DNA from: CBDVBD01 sp965372135
GTDB taxonomy: Bacteria; Electryoneota; RPQS01; CBDVBD01
NCBI GenBank assembly: GCA_965372135.1
Contig: CBDVBD010000046.1
Span: 1-20,615, forward strand
Reading direction: 5' to 3'
DNA: 20,615 bases
The translations under genes were made by a program, and so were the position numbers. The notes under the pieces were generated by a model, which was not told the DNA's origin, ran no database searches, and saw only the letters and a program-made list of their open reading frames with translations. The stretch's first letter is position 1; each line of letters opens with the position of its first letter. Positions 7,557-16,165 of the stretch are shown piece by piece.

Positions 7557-8675
7557 CTATCGATCAAGTTCCAGGTAGGCTTCCCGAAACCGCCGCAATC
7601 CCTCTTTCATATCCTTGAGGTCTGCACCCAATCCGATCCGTACATATTCCGGATTATCAAAATAACATCCTGGAACGACAATGGTCTGGTACTTGTCCAG
7701 AAGCAGTTGGTACAGTCGATCTGCTGCATCTTTCGGTCCAATCCGTACAAAAAATATTACGCCTCCATCCGGCAACACCCATTCCATCTCGGGAATCGTT
7801 AATGCCCATTCTTCGAAATGTAACCGGCATTCGGTCACATGATCTTTAATCCGCTGCCGCATGGTTTCCATGATGGACTGCGAAGAAAGTATCCGGTATC
7901 CCAAGTGTTCCATAGCAAAAGGATTCAGGACACAAATGTAGTCATTAATTTCCCCAGCACGCCTAATAATGTCGGCATTTCCCACCCCCCACCCCAACCG
8001 CATATCACCCCACCCATAGACCTTAGTCAGGCTGGCGGTGGATATCATTTGATCGCCGACGGCGGCTGCCGGCACCGCATCATCCATGAAATCCAGGAAC
8101 ACCTCATCCATCAACACCCACACGTTGCGTTCCGCCGCGATGGTATTCAGTTCCTTAAGGGTGTCAATTGGAATGTCCACCCCTGAGGGATTGTGCAATC
8201 GGGTGATTACAATCAATCGAGTCTTGCCGGTGCACAGATCCTTGATCAAATCCAGATCCAACCGGTAGCGATTTTGGTGCCTGCGTTCGAATCGGATGAT
8301 TTCCGCTCCAGCTCCCTGCACCGCACCCATCATCGGTTGATAACAGGGCAGCTCCACCAACGCCTGCCCTCCCGGTTCCTCGAAAATCGCTGCCGCAATC
8401 AGATAGTTGGCATGGCTGGAGCCCTGAGTCACTATCACCTGATCCGGTGCCACCCCGTGCCGTTCTGCTAACAATTCCCGAAGCGGCATGTATCCGTACA
8501 TGTTGGAACCATCCCCGCTGAGTGGAATTAGATCCGGTGTAATTCCCAATTCCGATTCCGTCATCAGTTGATGCACACCGCTGGAAAATAGGTCGTATTT
8601 AATCTTTCCGTCATCAAGCGATTTCGCCCATGCCATAAAATGCCGACCGGGAAAAGCCAAAGCCTCAGTCCTCAC
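7557..8675 (-). CDS. PLP-dependent class I/II (fold type I) aminotransferase
   Basis: This 372-residue cytoplasmic enzyme has the marks of aspartate-aminotransferase-like fold type I proteins: a YGYMPLRELLA segment near residue 60, TQGSSHA phosphate-loop region (83-89), HNPSG (161-165, the NPxG asparagine), LMDEVF with the cofactor aspartate D190, the Schiff-base lysine K218 in SLTKVYGWGDMRLGW, and a carboxylate-binding arginine in EYVRIGLG. The amino donor and acceptor cannot be read from sequence. The start at 8675 is GTG without an obvious ribosome site. It is kept because the FPGRHFMAW stretch fits the usual N-terminal arm of the family. The gene ends where the exported nucleotidase begins, suggesting one transcript. 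A -10-like TATAAT (plus-strand 8730-8735) lies upstream, without a convincing -35. Confidence 0.88.
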   Translation of the reverse strand: MRTEALAFPGRHFMAWAKSLDDGKIKYDLFSSGVHQLMTESELGITPDLIPLSGDGSNMYGYMPLRELLAERHGVAPDQVIVTQGSSHANYLIAAAIFEEPGGQALVELPCYQPMMGAVQGAGAEIIRFERRHQNRYRLDLDLIKDLCTGKTRLIVITRLHNPSGVDIPIDTLKELNTIAAERNVWVLMDEVFLDFMDDAVPAAAVGDQMISTASLTKVYGWGDMRLGWGVGNADIIRRAGEINDYICVLNPFAMEHLGYRILSSQSIMETMRQRIKDHVTECRLHFEEWALTIPEMEWVLPDGGVIFFVRIGPKDAADRLYQLLLDKYQTIVVPGCYFDNPEYVRIGLGADLKDMKEGLRRFREAYLELDR

Positions 8676-8762
8676 GATAATCAGTAACCAATAACCACAC
8701 GCGATGTGATGATAAGTTAGCCAATCTTAATTATAAAATCAAGAAAAATGTCGCTGTTAGTA

Positions 8763-8780
8763 AGGGTTGGAATGAACCCT
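8763..8780 (-). terminator. Hairpin between the first OPT gene and the aminotransferase gene (weak terminator candidate)
   Basis: AGGGTT (8763-8768) and AACCCT (8775-8780) form a perfect 6-bp stem with a 6-nt loop, just downstream of the OPT stop codon on the minus strand. A T-rich stretch begins only about 13 nt later, so a classic intrinsic terminator is not certain. The 131-bp gap otherwise holds only a possible -10 for the aminotransferase. Confidence 0.3.
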
Positions 8781-8806
8781 CACCATAAAATCGGTAATGA
8801 TACAAA

Positions 8807-10741
8807 TCATTGAATCCGAGTGGTCCGCCACAACATATAAGCCAAAATTGCAAACACCCCCAATGAAATAATCCCGTCGGTGGTTCCCTGCGCCAAACTG
8901 CCGATCAATGGTGTTTCGATCCCGCTGAGAGCTGTCCATTTGTCCTTAAGGTAGATAAACAATGCGATGAATATCCCCACCGTGGCTTCCCCCGCGATTA
9001 GCCCCGAACTCCATAATACACCGTATTCCCGCCGTTCCTTGATCTCCGGCTTACTGCCTTTTCGTTCCGTCATCCAACGGATTGTGCCACCCACAATGAT
9101 GGGTGTGGACAAGCTCATGGGCAGATAAAGTCCCACCGCAAACGGCAGTGCCGGAATCCCCAGCAATTCCACTACCACGGCAATAAACGCACCGCAAAAT
9201 ACAAACGTCCAGGGCAAATTCTGATCCATAACCCCTTCCACCACCAGTTTCATTAACGTCGCCTGCGGGGCTGGAAGTTCCGCCGTGCCGATTCCAAAGC
9301 TGTGATGAAGCAGCATCACCACCAACCCAATCACACTGGCAGCGGTGATAACTCCTATGAATTCCACAAGCTGCTGACGATTGGGTGACGCCCCCAGTAA
9401 CATCCCGGTTTTCAAATCCTGAGAGATGTCCCCGGCACAGGAAATCGCCACACATACCACTGCACCGATCGACAGCGCCGCGAATTTCCCACCCGGACCG
9501 GTCCAACCCATCATGGTAAAAATCAAGCTGGTCGCCAAAAGCGCTGCAATAGTCATCCCGGAAATCGGCAGTGATGATCCACCGATCAACCCCACCACTC
9601 TTGCCGATACCGTCACGAAGAAGAAGGTAAAGAAGACTAAGAGGATCGCCCCCAGAAAGTTGATCTGCAATTGCGGAACCGCCCAAATAACCACCGCTAT
9701 GAACAGGCAGCCTCCTATCACCAACCATTTGGGAAGGTCCTTGCTAGTACGTACATCCGTGCGTCCCGTAGTGCCAAATCCCTTCGCGAATGAACGGATC
9801 ATCAATGGAAACGACCGTATCAACGAGATGATTCCCCCCACCGCTACCGCACCAGCTCCGATGTAGCGGATATAGCGGTTCCAAATGTCACCCGGTTCCA
9901 TATTCCGGATCAATTCCACAGCTGGATACACTGGACTTTCCAATGCCGACCCCAGCGCACTAATCAGCGGAATCAACACCAACCATCCCAACGCTCCACC
10001 TGCCAACATCAACGCCGAAATCCGCGGTCCGATAATGAATCCCACCCCCAACAATGCCGGATAGGTATCCATTCCCACTTCGGCGGATTTGTAATACGGC
10101 AGCCGCCCATGGGGGCTGTCTGACCACAGTCCGAATGCGTTAGCATCCATCAATAACTTGTATATCGCCCCAATACCAACCCCCGCAAACACCTTACGGA
10201 TACCTCTGCCGCCTTCCTCACCAGCGACCAGCACTTCAGCACATCCAGTTCCCTCCGGAAACGGTAAGTGACCATGTTCCTTGACCATCAACACATGCCG
10301 CAGCGGAATCATCATCAGTACCCCCAGCAGCCCGCCCAACAGCGCAATCAGGAATATTGTGGTCAAGCTGGGGATCATATTCATCAGGATCAACGCCGGG
10401 ACAGTGAAGATAATTCCCGCTGCCAATGATTCCCCTGCCGAACCCACCGTCTGCACGATATTGTTCTCCAATATCGTCCCCTTCTTCATCAGCCCCCGTA
10501 ATATCCCCATGGAAATCACCGCCACCGGTATCGATGCTGTGACCGTCATCCCCACCTTCAACCCTAAGTAGGCATTGGCAGCCCCGAACACTATCCCCAA
10601 TACAATCCCCAAAATCACTGCCCTCGGTGTGACTTCGGGAATCAACCTACCCGGACCCACATAAGGTTCGTACTTTTCGCCATCAATCCCACCGTACGCT
10701 GTAGGCGGCAATCCACGCGATTTCTTACCCGATGATGCCAT
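8807..10741 (-). CDS. OPT-family oligopeptide/metal-chelate transporter (first copy)
   Basis: This 644-residue polytopic inner-membrane protein is rich in long hydrophobic segments and of normal length for bacterial/archaeal OPT transporters, which import peptides or metal chelates using the proton gradient. Family signatures are NAYLGLKVGMT (56-66), NNIVQTVGSAGESLAAG (93-109), LPFPEGTGCAEVL (159-171), an IIGPRIS segment, DLKTGMLLGASPNRQQ, and a C-terminal LPFAVGLYLPMS. ATG at 10741 follows an AGGTAA ribosome site. A promoter at 10841-10869 fits well. The second OPT gene at 17120-19030 is a close paralogue: 67 of 77 residues match over residues 41-117 here versus 29-105 there. The transported molecule cannot be deduced. 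Divergent from the HEAT-repeat gene. Confidence 0.92.
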   Translation of the reverse strand: MASSGKKSRGLPPTAYGGIDGEKYEPYVGPGRLIPEVTPRAVILGIVLGIVFGAANAYLGLKVGMTVTASIPVAVISMGILRGLMKKGTILENNIVQTVGSAGESLAAGIIFTVPALILMNMIPSLTTIFLIALLGGLLGVLMMIPLRHVLMVKEHGHLPFPEGTGCAEVLVAGEEGGRGIRKVFAGVGIGAIYKLLMDANAFGLWSDSPHGRLPYYKSAEVGMDTYPALLGVGFIIGPRISALMLAGGALGWLVLIPLISALGSALESPVYPAVELIRNMEPGDIWNRYIRYIGAGAVAVGGIISLIRSFPLMIRSFAKGFGTTGRTDVRTSKDLPKWLVIGGCLFIAVVIWAVPQLQINFLGAILLVFFTFFFVTVSARVVGLIGGSSLPISGMTIAALLATSLIFTMMGWTGPGGKFAALSIGAVVCVAISCAGDISQDLKTGMLLGASPNRQQLVEFIGVITAASVIGLVVMLLHHSFGIGTAELPAPQATLMKLVVEGVMDQNLPWTFVFCGAFIAVVVELLGIPALPFAVGLYLPMSLSTPIIVGGTIRWMTERKGSKPEIKERREYGVLWSSGLIAGEATVGIFIALFIYLKDKWTALSGIETPLIGSLAQGTTDGIISLGVFAILAYMLWRTTRIQ

Positions 10742-10840
10742 GATATTACCTATTATTATGACTTTGGTATTTGGTTGATGTAAGTTCGATGGTAGTCAAA
10801 AGGATGTCGATAAATAATCGTGTTGAGGTGATTTTCTGCC

Positions 10841-10869
10841 AATATACACAAATTTTCCCTGAAAAGCAA
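10841..10869 (-). promoter_or_regulatory. Promoter for the first OPT gene
   Basis: On the minus strand TTGCTT (10864-10869) is followed after 17 nt by TATATT (10841-10846), about 100 bp before the OPT start codon. The hexamers and spacing are the same as in the promoter at 16074-16102. Confidence 0.5.
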
Positions 10870-10894
10870 TCGTAATAAAATCTCAGTTTCCTGC

Positions 10895-10950
10895 TTGCTT
10901 TTGGCTGCAGAGTTTTATATACTCTATAGTGACCTTAATTCGTATATAAT
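10895..10950 (+). promoter_or_regulatory. Two candidate promoters for the HEAT-repeat gene
   Basis: The upstream candidate is TTGCTT (10895-10900), a 17-nt spacer and TATACT (10918-10923). The downstream candidate is a perfect TATAAT (10945-10950) within AATTCGTATATAAT (10937-10950), but it has no good -35 box. The downstream one would leave a leader of only about 11 nt before ATG 10968. A nearly identical element precedes ecfT at the same distance. Confidence 0.45.
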
Positions 10951-10967
10951 GATCAAAGTGTGTGAGA

Positions 10968-13900
10968 ATGATGGACTATTCACGGATTAGAAAATATTGG
11001 AAAAACCTATTCTGGTTATCCCTGTTTCTTACCCTCCACACCCCGATATATGGGACGGCTCAGAACAGCAATGATTTTGAGAAAATGAAAAACAATTTTG
11101 CCAGTGGTAATCGCGATATTGCAATGGGATCAATAGATTCCTTAGGGATGCAAGGTTTGACTGCGTATTTAGATTCGTTGGTGGTATGGTTGGGGGATGA
11201 GCGCAAGAAAGTGCGCTGGTATTCAATGGTTGCATTAAAGAAGATCGGAGCTCCAGCAGTTGAAGGTCTACTATCCACCCTGGATCACGAAAATCCTGAT
11301 ACTCGAATTAGAGCTGCTGAAGCGCTGTGTAGCATTGGTGATCCAAAAGGAGTTGATCTACTGATTCACAGTCTCTTAAACGACGAAGAGCAGCTTGTCA
11401 GGACTTTCTGTGCCTATGTGTTACGCAAAGCTGGCGATCCAAAAGCTATTGATCCTCTCATTATAGCGTTACAAGATCCAGAAACATCGGTTCGGAATGC
11501 TGCAATATCAGCCCTTAGTACAATTGGTGGAACTCAAGTTATTGAACACATCATCACAGCACTATCTGACGATGCATCTATAGTACGCATGAAGGCTGCC
11601 GAAGAGTTGGGAAACATAGGGGATGTTCGTGCCATTGAGCCGCTGACTTTAGCGTTGGACGACAATGATTTTCATGTGAGTGGAGACGCCATTTGGGCAT
11701 TGAGTATGATAAGGGATCCGCGATCATTTGAAATTCTGGTTTCAGCGTTGACACATAATGGTCCCGGTGTACGATCAGCCGCAGCAGAAGCGCTTGGTGA
11801 TATTGGGGATACTAAAGCGGTAGAACCATTAATTGCCATCCTCGGAGACGAGGACTTTTATACCCGTGCTTCAGCAGCCGAAGCGCTCGGAAAGTTGAAG
11901 GATGACCGAGCGATTGAACCTTTAGCAGAATTACTCGACGATTTTGATAAACATGTAAAAATTGAAGTGGAACATGCACTGCATCAGATTATTGAAAAAC
12001 GTGGAGCGCAATCTCTGAAACCGTTGCTCGATCATGAAAGTCCCTCGGTACGGAAATTCGCCACCAGGTATTTAGGATATGGTAAAGATTCCAGTGCTGT
12101 AAACAGGATCATCAGGCAACTGTACGATCCGGATCCATTCGTCAGGCAAAATGCAGCACGCTCATTTAGGATGTTGAAAGACCCGGATGTTGTAGATCGA
12201 TTGATGGCTGCAATGGATGATGAAGAAGATCCTGAAGTCCGGGCAGTGCTAATGCAGGCGTTGGTCTGGATGAAAGATGATAGAACACTGGATCATTTCA
12301 TACAGTTCCTTGATGATGTCGATCCAGAAGTTAGAATGTATGCTGCCGAAGGGCTTGGAAATATTCGTGATACATGTTCTGTTCCTGCATTGATTGCAGT
12401 GCTGAATGATAATTATCCTGAAACCAGAAGAAACTCCTCACATGCCTTGGGTTTTATCAAAGATCCTCGCGCGGCTGAACCATTGATAGTGCTACTGGAT
12501 GATAGCAACCATGAAGTTCGTGGTGCTGCCGCATCAGCATTAGGGAAAATAGGGGACATTCGAGCAATAGGACCGTTAATTCGTTGTTTTGAAATTGATG
12601 ATCCCAACAGTAATAATAGTGTTGTTTGGGCTCTCGAGCAAATGGGTACGCCAGCAATCGATCCATTAATCACTGCGTTATCTAACAAAAACCCAGCGAT
12701 ACGAAAGTGGTCGGCGTACACCTTAGGTTGTATAAAAGATCCACAGATAATAGAACCATTAATCTTGGCTTTAAATGATAAACACCCGGAAGTAAGAAGC
12801 AAAGCTGTGACAGCATTAAGGTTCAAGGACGATCCACGTAAAGTAGAACCGCTTATTAATTCCCTTTCAGATGAGTCTGCAGAAGTACGGCGTTGGTCCG
12901 CTGCTGCACTCGGAAGGATCCAGGATACTGTGGTGGTCGATCCGTTAATATCTGCGTTAAGTGATAATAACTATGAAGTACGAATAGAAGCAGCTCGTGC
13001 ACTTAGAGAATTCAAAGCTGAACGTGCTGTCGAACCCTTGATTGCCGCATTGAAAAATGGGACGATTGACTCTAAGCACACTATAGGATATACACTATCA
13101 CGAATTGGATATCCTGCATTAAATCCGCTGTTATCCCTGTTAGATGATGAAAACCCTGAAGTGCGCAAAGAAGTTGTTGAGGTACTTAGATGGTTTGATG
13201 ATTCACGTATAGTACCAGCGCTAAGGAACTCATTACAAGATGAAGATTCGGAAACCAAGATCGCCGCGATGGGAATGCTAATTACACTTCAAGACACCTC
13301 GGCGGTTATACCTATCATTCACTTGTTAGAAGATAATGATCCTAAAGTGCGTCAACGTGCGATAAGTATACTTGGGAAAATAGGTGATAGTCGTGCTGTG
13401 CCCGCTTTGATATCCATGTTAAATGATACCAAATGGAGAATACGAAATCGTGCGGTGAAATCGTTGGGTGAGATTGGAGATACCAGCGCAGTGCAATCCT
13501 TGATAGTTTCACTTAATAATATGGATTCGGACACCAGGCGAGCTAGCGCCATTGCACTTGGGCAAATAGGTGATCCACGGGCGTTTGATCCACTGTTGTT
13601 TCATATGAAACGAGATCAGCACTGGGGCGTGCGCGTCAGCGCTGCAAAGGGCTTGAGTCAGCTTGGTGATTCCCGTGCCATAGAACCAATGACTGATCTG
13701 CTATCAAGGGTCGAAGAGGGATACATTGGCGATATCGCATTGGCGTTAGGGCGTCTGGGCGATGCTCGTGCTGTAAATCCGTTGATTGCTGCTATGAACC
13801 GTGCAGAAGACTATCGAGCGGCAGAAACAGCAGAAGCATTAGGTATGATCAAAGATCCACGGGCGATTGATCCATTAATTGAAGTATTGGAGAGCGGCGA

Positions 13901-14414
13901 TCATCAACTGAGTTGCAGTGCTGCTTTAGCATTGAGTGAATTTGACGACCCACGTATCATAGCACCTCTGGTTGCCTCCTTGAGTAGTAGTAACAAATGG
14001 GGTAGGTGGGACAAATATCAAGCCTTCGAAAAAATTGGTGAACCGGTTATCAAACCTTTACTTACTGCATTGAAAGACGAAAACATCCAATTGAGACAAC
14101 ATGCTGCAGAAGTGCTGAATCGTTATTTTCAATCCCATGCCAGTGACCGTTTTATCATCGCCCTCGAAAATAGAAATTTACCAGTGATTGTTGGAGCCTA
14201 TTCATTCTTCATTGAATTAGGTAAACCCGGATCGGAACCAGTACTCATTGAAGCCTTAAACAAACATGGTCATAATGAAATGGCGAAATGGTTCAAGGAA
14301 AGTGATAATCCGCTGCTGGAGCAAGCTGGCGAAAAATGGATGTCCGAACGTGGTGGTTCCTATTCAGTAAGAGAAGAATATCCACAATGGGGGTCGAGTC
14401 GCTTAAGTGAATAA
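10968..14414 (+). CDS. Large exported HEAT-repeat protein (about 34 repeats)
   Basis: The product is about 1148 residues. It starts with a basic segment and hydrophobic core (residues 14-23) that look like a signal peptide, with likely cleavage near GTA-QN (about 31). From about residue 67 to 1105 I can align about 34 units of about 31 residues with the pattern hxPLIxALxDxxxxVRxxAAxALGxIGDxRA, typical of PBS-lyase-type HEAT repeats that form a curved alpha-solenoid for protein binding. No catalytic motif, anchor or sorting domain is visible; the C-terminal tail (about 40 residues) is polar. The start may be GTG 10962, ATG 10968 or ATG 10971; none has a good ribosome site. The gene is more AT-rich in feel than the dehydrogenase that follows (19 G+C in 12721-12780, against 36 in 15301-15360; two samples only). 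The dehydrogenase starts 12 bp downstream. A scaffold or binding role outside the cytoplasm is inference. Confidence 0.85.
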   Translation: MMDYSRIRKYWKNLFWLSLFLTLHTPIYGTAQNSNDFEKMKNNFASGNRDIAMGSIDSLGMQGLTAYLDSLVVWLGDERKKVRWYSMVALKKIGAPAVEGLLSTLDHENPDTRIRAAEALCSIGDPKGVDLLIHSLLNDEEQLVRTFCAYVLRKAGDPKAIDPLIIALQDPETSVRNAAISALSTIGGTQVIEHIITALSDDASIVRMKAAEELGNIGDVRAIEPLTLALDDNDFHVSGDAIWALSMIRDPRSFEILVSALTHNGPGVRSAAAEALGDIGDTKAVEPLIAILGDEDFYTRASAAEALGKLKDDRAIEPLAELLDDFDKHVKIEVEHALHQIIEKRGAQSLKPLLDHESPSVRKFATRYLGYGKDSSAVNRIIRQLYDPDPFVRQNAARSFRMLKDPDVVDRLMAAMDDEEDPEVRAVLMQALVWMKDDRTLDHFIQFLDDVDPEVRMYAAEGLGNIRDTCSVPALIAVLNDNYPETRRNSSHALGFIKDPRAAEPLIVLLDDSNHEVRGAAASALGKIGDIRAIGPLIRCFEIDDPNSNNSVVWALEQMGTPAIDPLITALSNKNPAIRKWSAYTLGCIKDPQIIEPLILALNDKHPEVRSKAVTALRFKDDPRKVEPLINSLSDESAEVRRWSAAALGRIQDTVVVDPLISALSDNNYEVRIEAARALREFKAERAVEPLIAALKNGTIDSKHTIGYTLSRIGYPALNPLLSLLDDENPEVRKEVVEVLRWFDDSRIVPALRNSLQDEDSETKIAAMGMLITLQDTSAVIPIIHLLEDNDPKVRQRAISILGKIGDSRAVPALISMLNDTKWRIRNRAVKSLGEIGDTSAVQSLIVSLNNMDSDTRRASAIALGQIGDPRAFDPLLFHMKRDQHWGVRVSAAKGLSQLGDSRAIEPMTDLLSRVEEGYIGDIALALGRLGDARAVNPLIAAMNRAEDYRAAETAEALGMIKDPRAIDPLIEVLESGDHQLSCSAALALSEFDDPRIIAPLVASLSSSNKWGRWDKYQAFEKIGEPVIKPLLTALKDENIQLRQHAAEVLNRYFQSHASDRFIIALENRNLPVIVGAYSFFIELGKPGSEPVLIEALNKHGHNEMAKWFKESDNPLLEQAGEKWMSERGGSYSVREEYPQWGSSRLSE

Positions 14415-14426
14415 ATCAAGGGAAAC

Positions 14427-15434
14427 ATGAAAAAATCGTCTTCAAGTATCTCCGTATTAGCTTACACCTCTAAAAATCCGAAGAAGCAAGCTCGATTCAT
14501 GGAGATGATCCGGGCTTCGGAAATCCTTAAAGACCGGATTGAAATAACCAACGCCAATTCCGAAGAGGAAGCTCTGCAAGTCCTTCCCGGTGCCGAAGTC
14601 CTGCTCTGCTACGAATTCCCCCCGGATTGGCTGCCGCATGCCGCCAAACTGAAATGGATGCATGTCGGCTGGGCGGGAATCGATCACGTATTGACGCCAG
14701 AACTTGCTGGCACCAATATCATCCTCACCAATGCCCGCGGGATACACGTCGAAGTGCAATCGGACTATATCATCGGTGCCATGATTCTGTGGTCCCGGAA
14801 ACTAATGTGGGCGGACCGTTTCAAGCGGGAACGGAAATGGTTTGAATGGCGTAAACCCATGGTGGTGCAGGGATTCCCGCTAAAAGATCGCATATTATTG
14901 ATTGTGGGATTGGGTGCTATTGGAAGAGCGGTGGCTCAAAAAGCCCACGCCATGGGCATGAGGGTACACGCCATCAAACGATCCCCAATCGAGGATGAGA
15001 AATTCCCATATATCGCAAAGTGGTGGAAAACAGATCAGCTCCATGAAGCGTTATCCCACGCCGACATGGTGGCTCCGTTAGTACCCTACACCAAGGAAAC
15101 CCATGGTATGATCGATGCGGAATTCTTTCACCATATGAAACCCACCGCCTTCTTTATTAACACCTCCCGAGGTAAAGTGGTCAACCAAGGGGACCTAATC
15201 CAGGTCCTGCAGGAAAAAAGCATCACCGGTGCGATGTTGGACGTCTATGAAGATGAACCTCTGCCATTGGAATCCCCACTTTGGGAACTGGACAACGTAG
15301 TGCTCACCCCCCACATCGCCGGCAATTTCCCCGAATACACCATGGACGCTTTCGCCCAGTTCGTGGAAAACCTGGAACGGTATGTCAAGGGTGAACCGCT
15401 GTTGAATGTGGTGGACAAACAACTTGGATATTGA
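14427..15434 (+). CDS. D-2-hydroxyacid dehydrogenase, NAD(P)-dependent
   Basis: This 335-residue cytoplasmic oxidoreductase interconverts 2-keto acids and D-2-hydroxy acids; the exact substrate is unreadable. The Rossmann dinucleotide motif is VGLGAIG (160-166). The catalytic set is R248 (NTSRGK), E277 (DVYEDEPL) and H296 (TPHIAG), the normal Arg-Glu-His triad. The N-terminal substrate domain carries MHVGWAGIDHV (78-88). Length is typical of the glyoxylate/hydroxypyruvate-reductase and phosphoglycerate-dehydrogenase branch without a regulatory ACT domain, so it is not a standard long SerA. ATG at 14427 has AAGGG about 6 nt upstream. It lies 12 bp behind the HEAT gene and 52 bp before pyrE, on the same strand, so it is probably co-transcribed with both. 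Confidence 0.9.
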   Translation: MKKSSSSISVLAYTSKNPKKQARFMEMIRASEILKDRIEITNANSEEEALQVLPGAEVLLCYEFPPDWLPHAAKLKWMHVGWAGIDHVLTPELAGTNIILTNARGIHVEVQSDYIIGAMILWSRKLMWADRFKRERKWFEWRKPMVVQGFPLKDRILLIVGLGAIGRAVAQKAHAMGMRVHAIKRSPIEDEKFPYIAKWWKTDQLHEALSHADMVAPLVPYTKETHGMIDAEFFHHMKPTAFFINTSRGKVVNQGDLIQVLQEKSITGAMLDVYEDEPLPLESPLWELDNVVLTPHIAGNFPEYTMDAFAQFVENLERYVKGEPLLNVVDKQLGY

Positions 15435-15486
15435 ATCCAAGCTGCAACTTCCAATACGTAATTAACCACTAATAGATAGGAGCGTG

Positions 15487-16035
15487 ATGGCTGAAAAAGA
15501 AAGACTGTTACAAATCCTAAGGGAGAAATCCCTGCTGCGGGGAGATTTTGTGCTGGCATCCGGCAAACGCAGCACCTATTACATCGACGGCAAGAAAACC
15601 ACCTTCGATCCGGAAGGCGCGTATTTAACAGGACACTTGTTACTTGATGAAATTGAGAAACTCGATGCCCAGGTCGATGCAGTGGGGGGGATGTCGATTG
15701 GCGCCGACCCCATCGTAACTGCGGTCGGGTTGGCTGCCAGGGAGCGTGGTATCCCATTGCGAGTTTTTATAACCAGAAAGAAAGCCAAAGACCACGGCAC
15801 GCAGAAAACTATCGAAGGAAATTTCCAATCCGGCGACAATGTGGTGATGGTGGAGGATGTGATGACCACCGGCGGCTCCACATTGCAGGCAGTGGAAATC
15901 GTCCGGGAAGCCGGTGGGAAAGTGCTGGCGGCTTTCGTCATCGTTGACCGAGAACAGGGTGGTGCTGAGAACCTCGAAAAAGAAAATATCCCGTTGATCC
16001 CGTTGTTTTCCATTCAAACCGTACTTGCAAATTGA
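15487..16035 (+). CDS. pyrE: Orotate phosphoribosyltransferase
   Basis: This 182-residue enzyme joins orotate to PRPP to make OMP, the fifth step of de novo pyrimidine synthesis, in the cytoplasm. The PRPP loop is VMVEDVMTTGGST (120-132) with acidic pair E123/D124. The catalytic-loop lysines are in TRKKAKDHG (97-104). GGMSIGADP (67-75) and SGKRSTYYIDGK (25-36) are typical OPRT strands. The length fits the compact single-function form. AGGAG (15478-15482) lies 4 nt before ATG 15487; an in-frame GTG at 15484 is too close to that site. No other pyr gene is adjacent. It is probably the last gene of the HEAT-dehydrogenase-pyrE transcript; no clear terminator follows. Confidence 0.92.
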   Translation: MAEKERLLQILREKSLLRGDFVLASGKRSTYYIDGKKTTFDPEGAYLTGHLLLDEIEKLDAQVDAVGGMSIGADPIVTAVGLAARERGIPLRVFITRKKAKDHGTQKTIEGNFQSGDNVVMVEDVMTTGGSTLQAVEIVREAGGKVLAAFVIVDREQGGAENLEKENIPLIPLFSIQTVLAN

Positions 16036-16062
16036 TATAATTCAATCACTTAAGATTTATGA

Positions 16063-16102
16063 TAATTTCCTTGTTGCTTTACGGAAATTAATTCACTATA
16101 TT
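16063..16102 (+). promoter_or_regulatory. Promoter with operator-like dyad for the lipid kinase gene
   Basis: TTGCTT (16074-16079), a 17-nt spacer and TATATT (16097-16102) form a good promoter about 64 bp before the kinase ATG. A perfect 8-bp inverted repeat, TAATTTCC (16063-16070) and GGAAATTA (16083-16090), with 12 nt between the arms, brackets the -35 hexamer. No T-run follows, so an operator is more likely than a terminator. Confidence 0.5.
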
Positions 16103-16165
16103 TCTTAAACTGGCAATTATTGAGAAGCGCCGCCATATCTCTCCCTACATCGGCGCAATATCCCC

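Noticed and set aside
9051..9728. 225-codon minus-strand ORF inside the first OPT gene
   Set aside because: Out-of-frame shadow on the same strand as a clear membrane protein; its Gly/Cys/His-rich translation resembles no real protein.
9426..9866. Plus-strand ORF opposite the first OPT gene, with a counterpart at 17823-18239 opposite the second
   Set aside because: The pair looks conserved only because the two OPT genes are paralogues; the antisense frame mirrors conserved sense codons and shows no protein family features.
10962..16035. Possible defence or mobile island between the two OPT genes
   Set aside because: The block holds a housekeeping pyrE and a metabolic dehydrogenase, with no nuclease, transposase, integrase, direct-repeat boundary or tRNA site.
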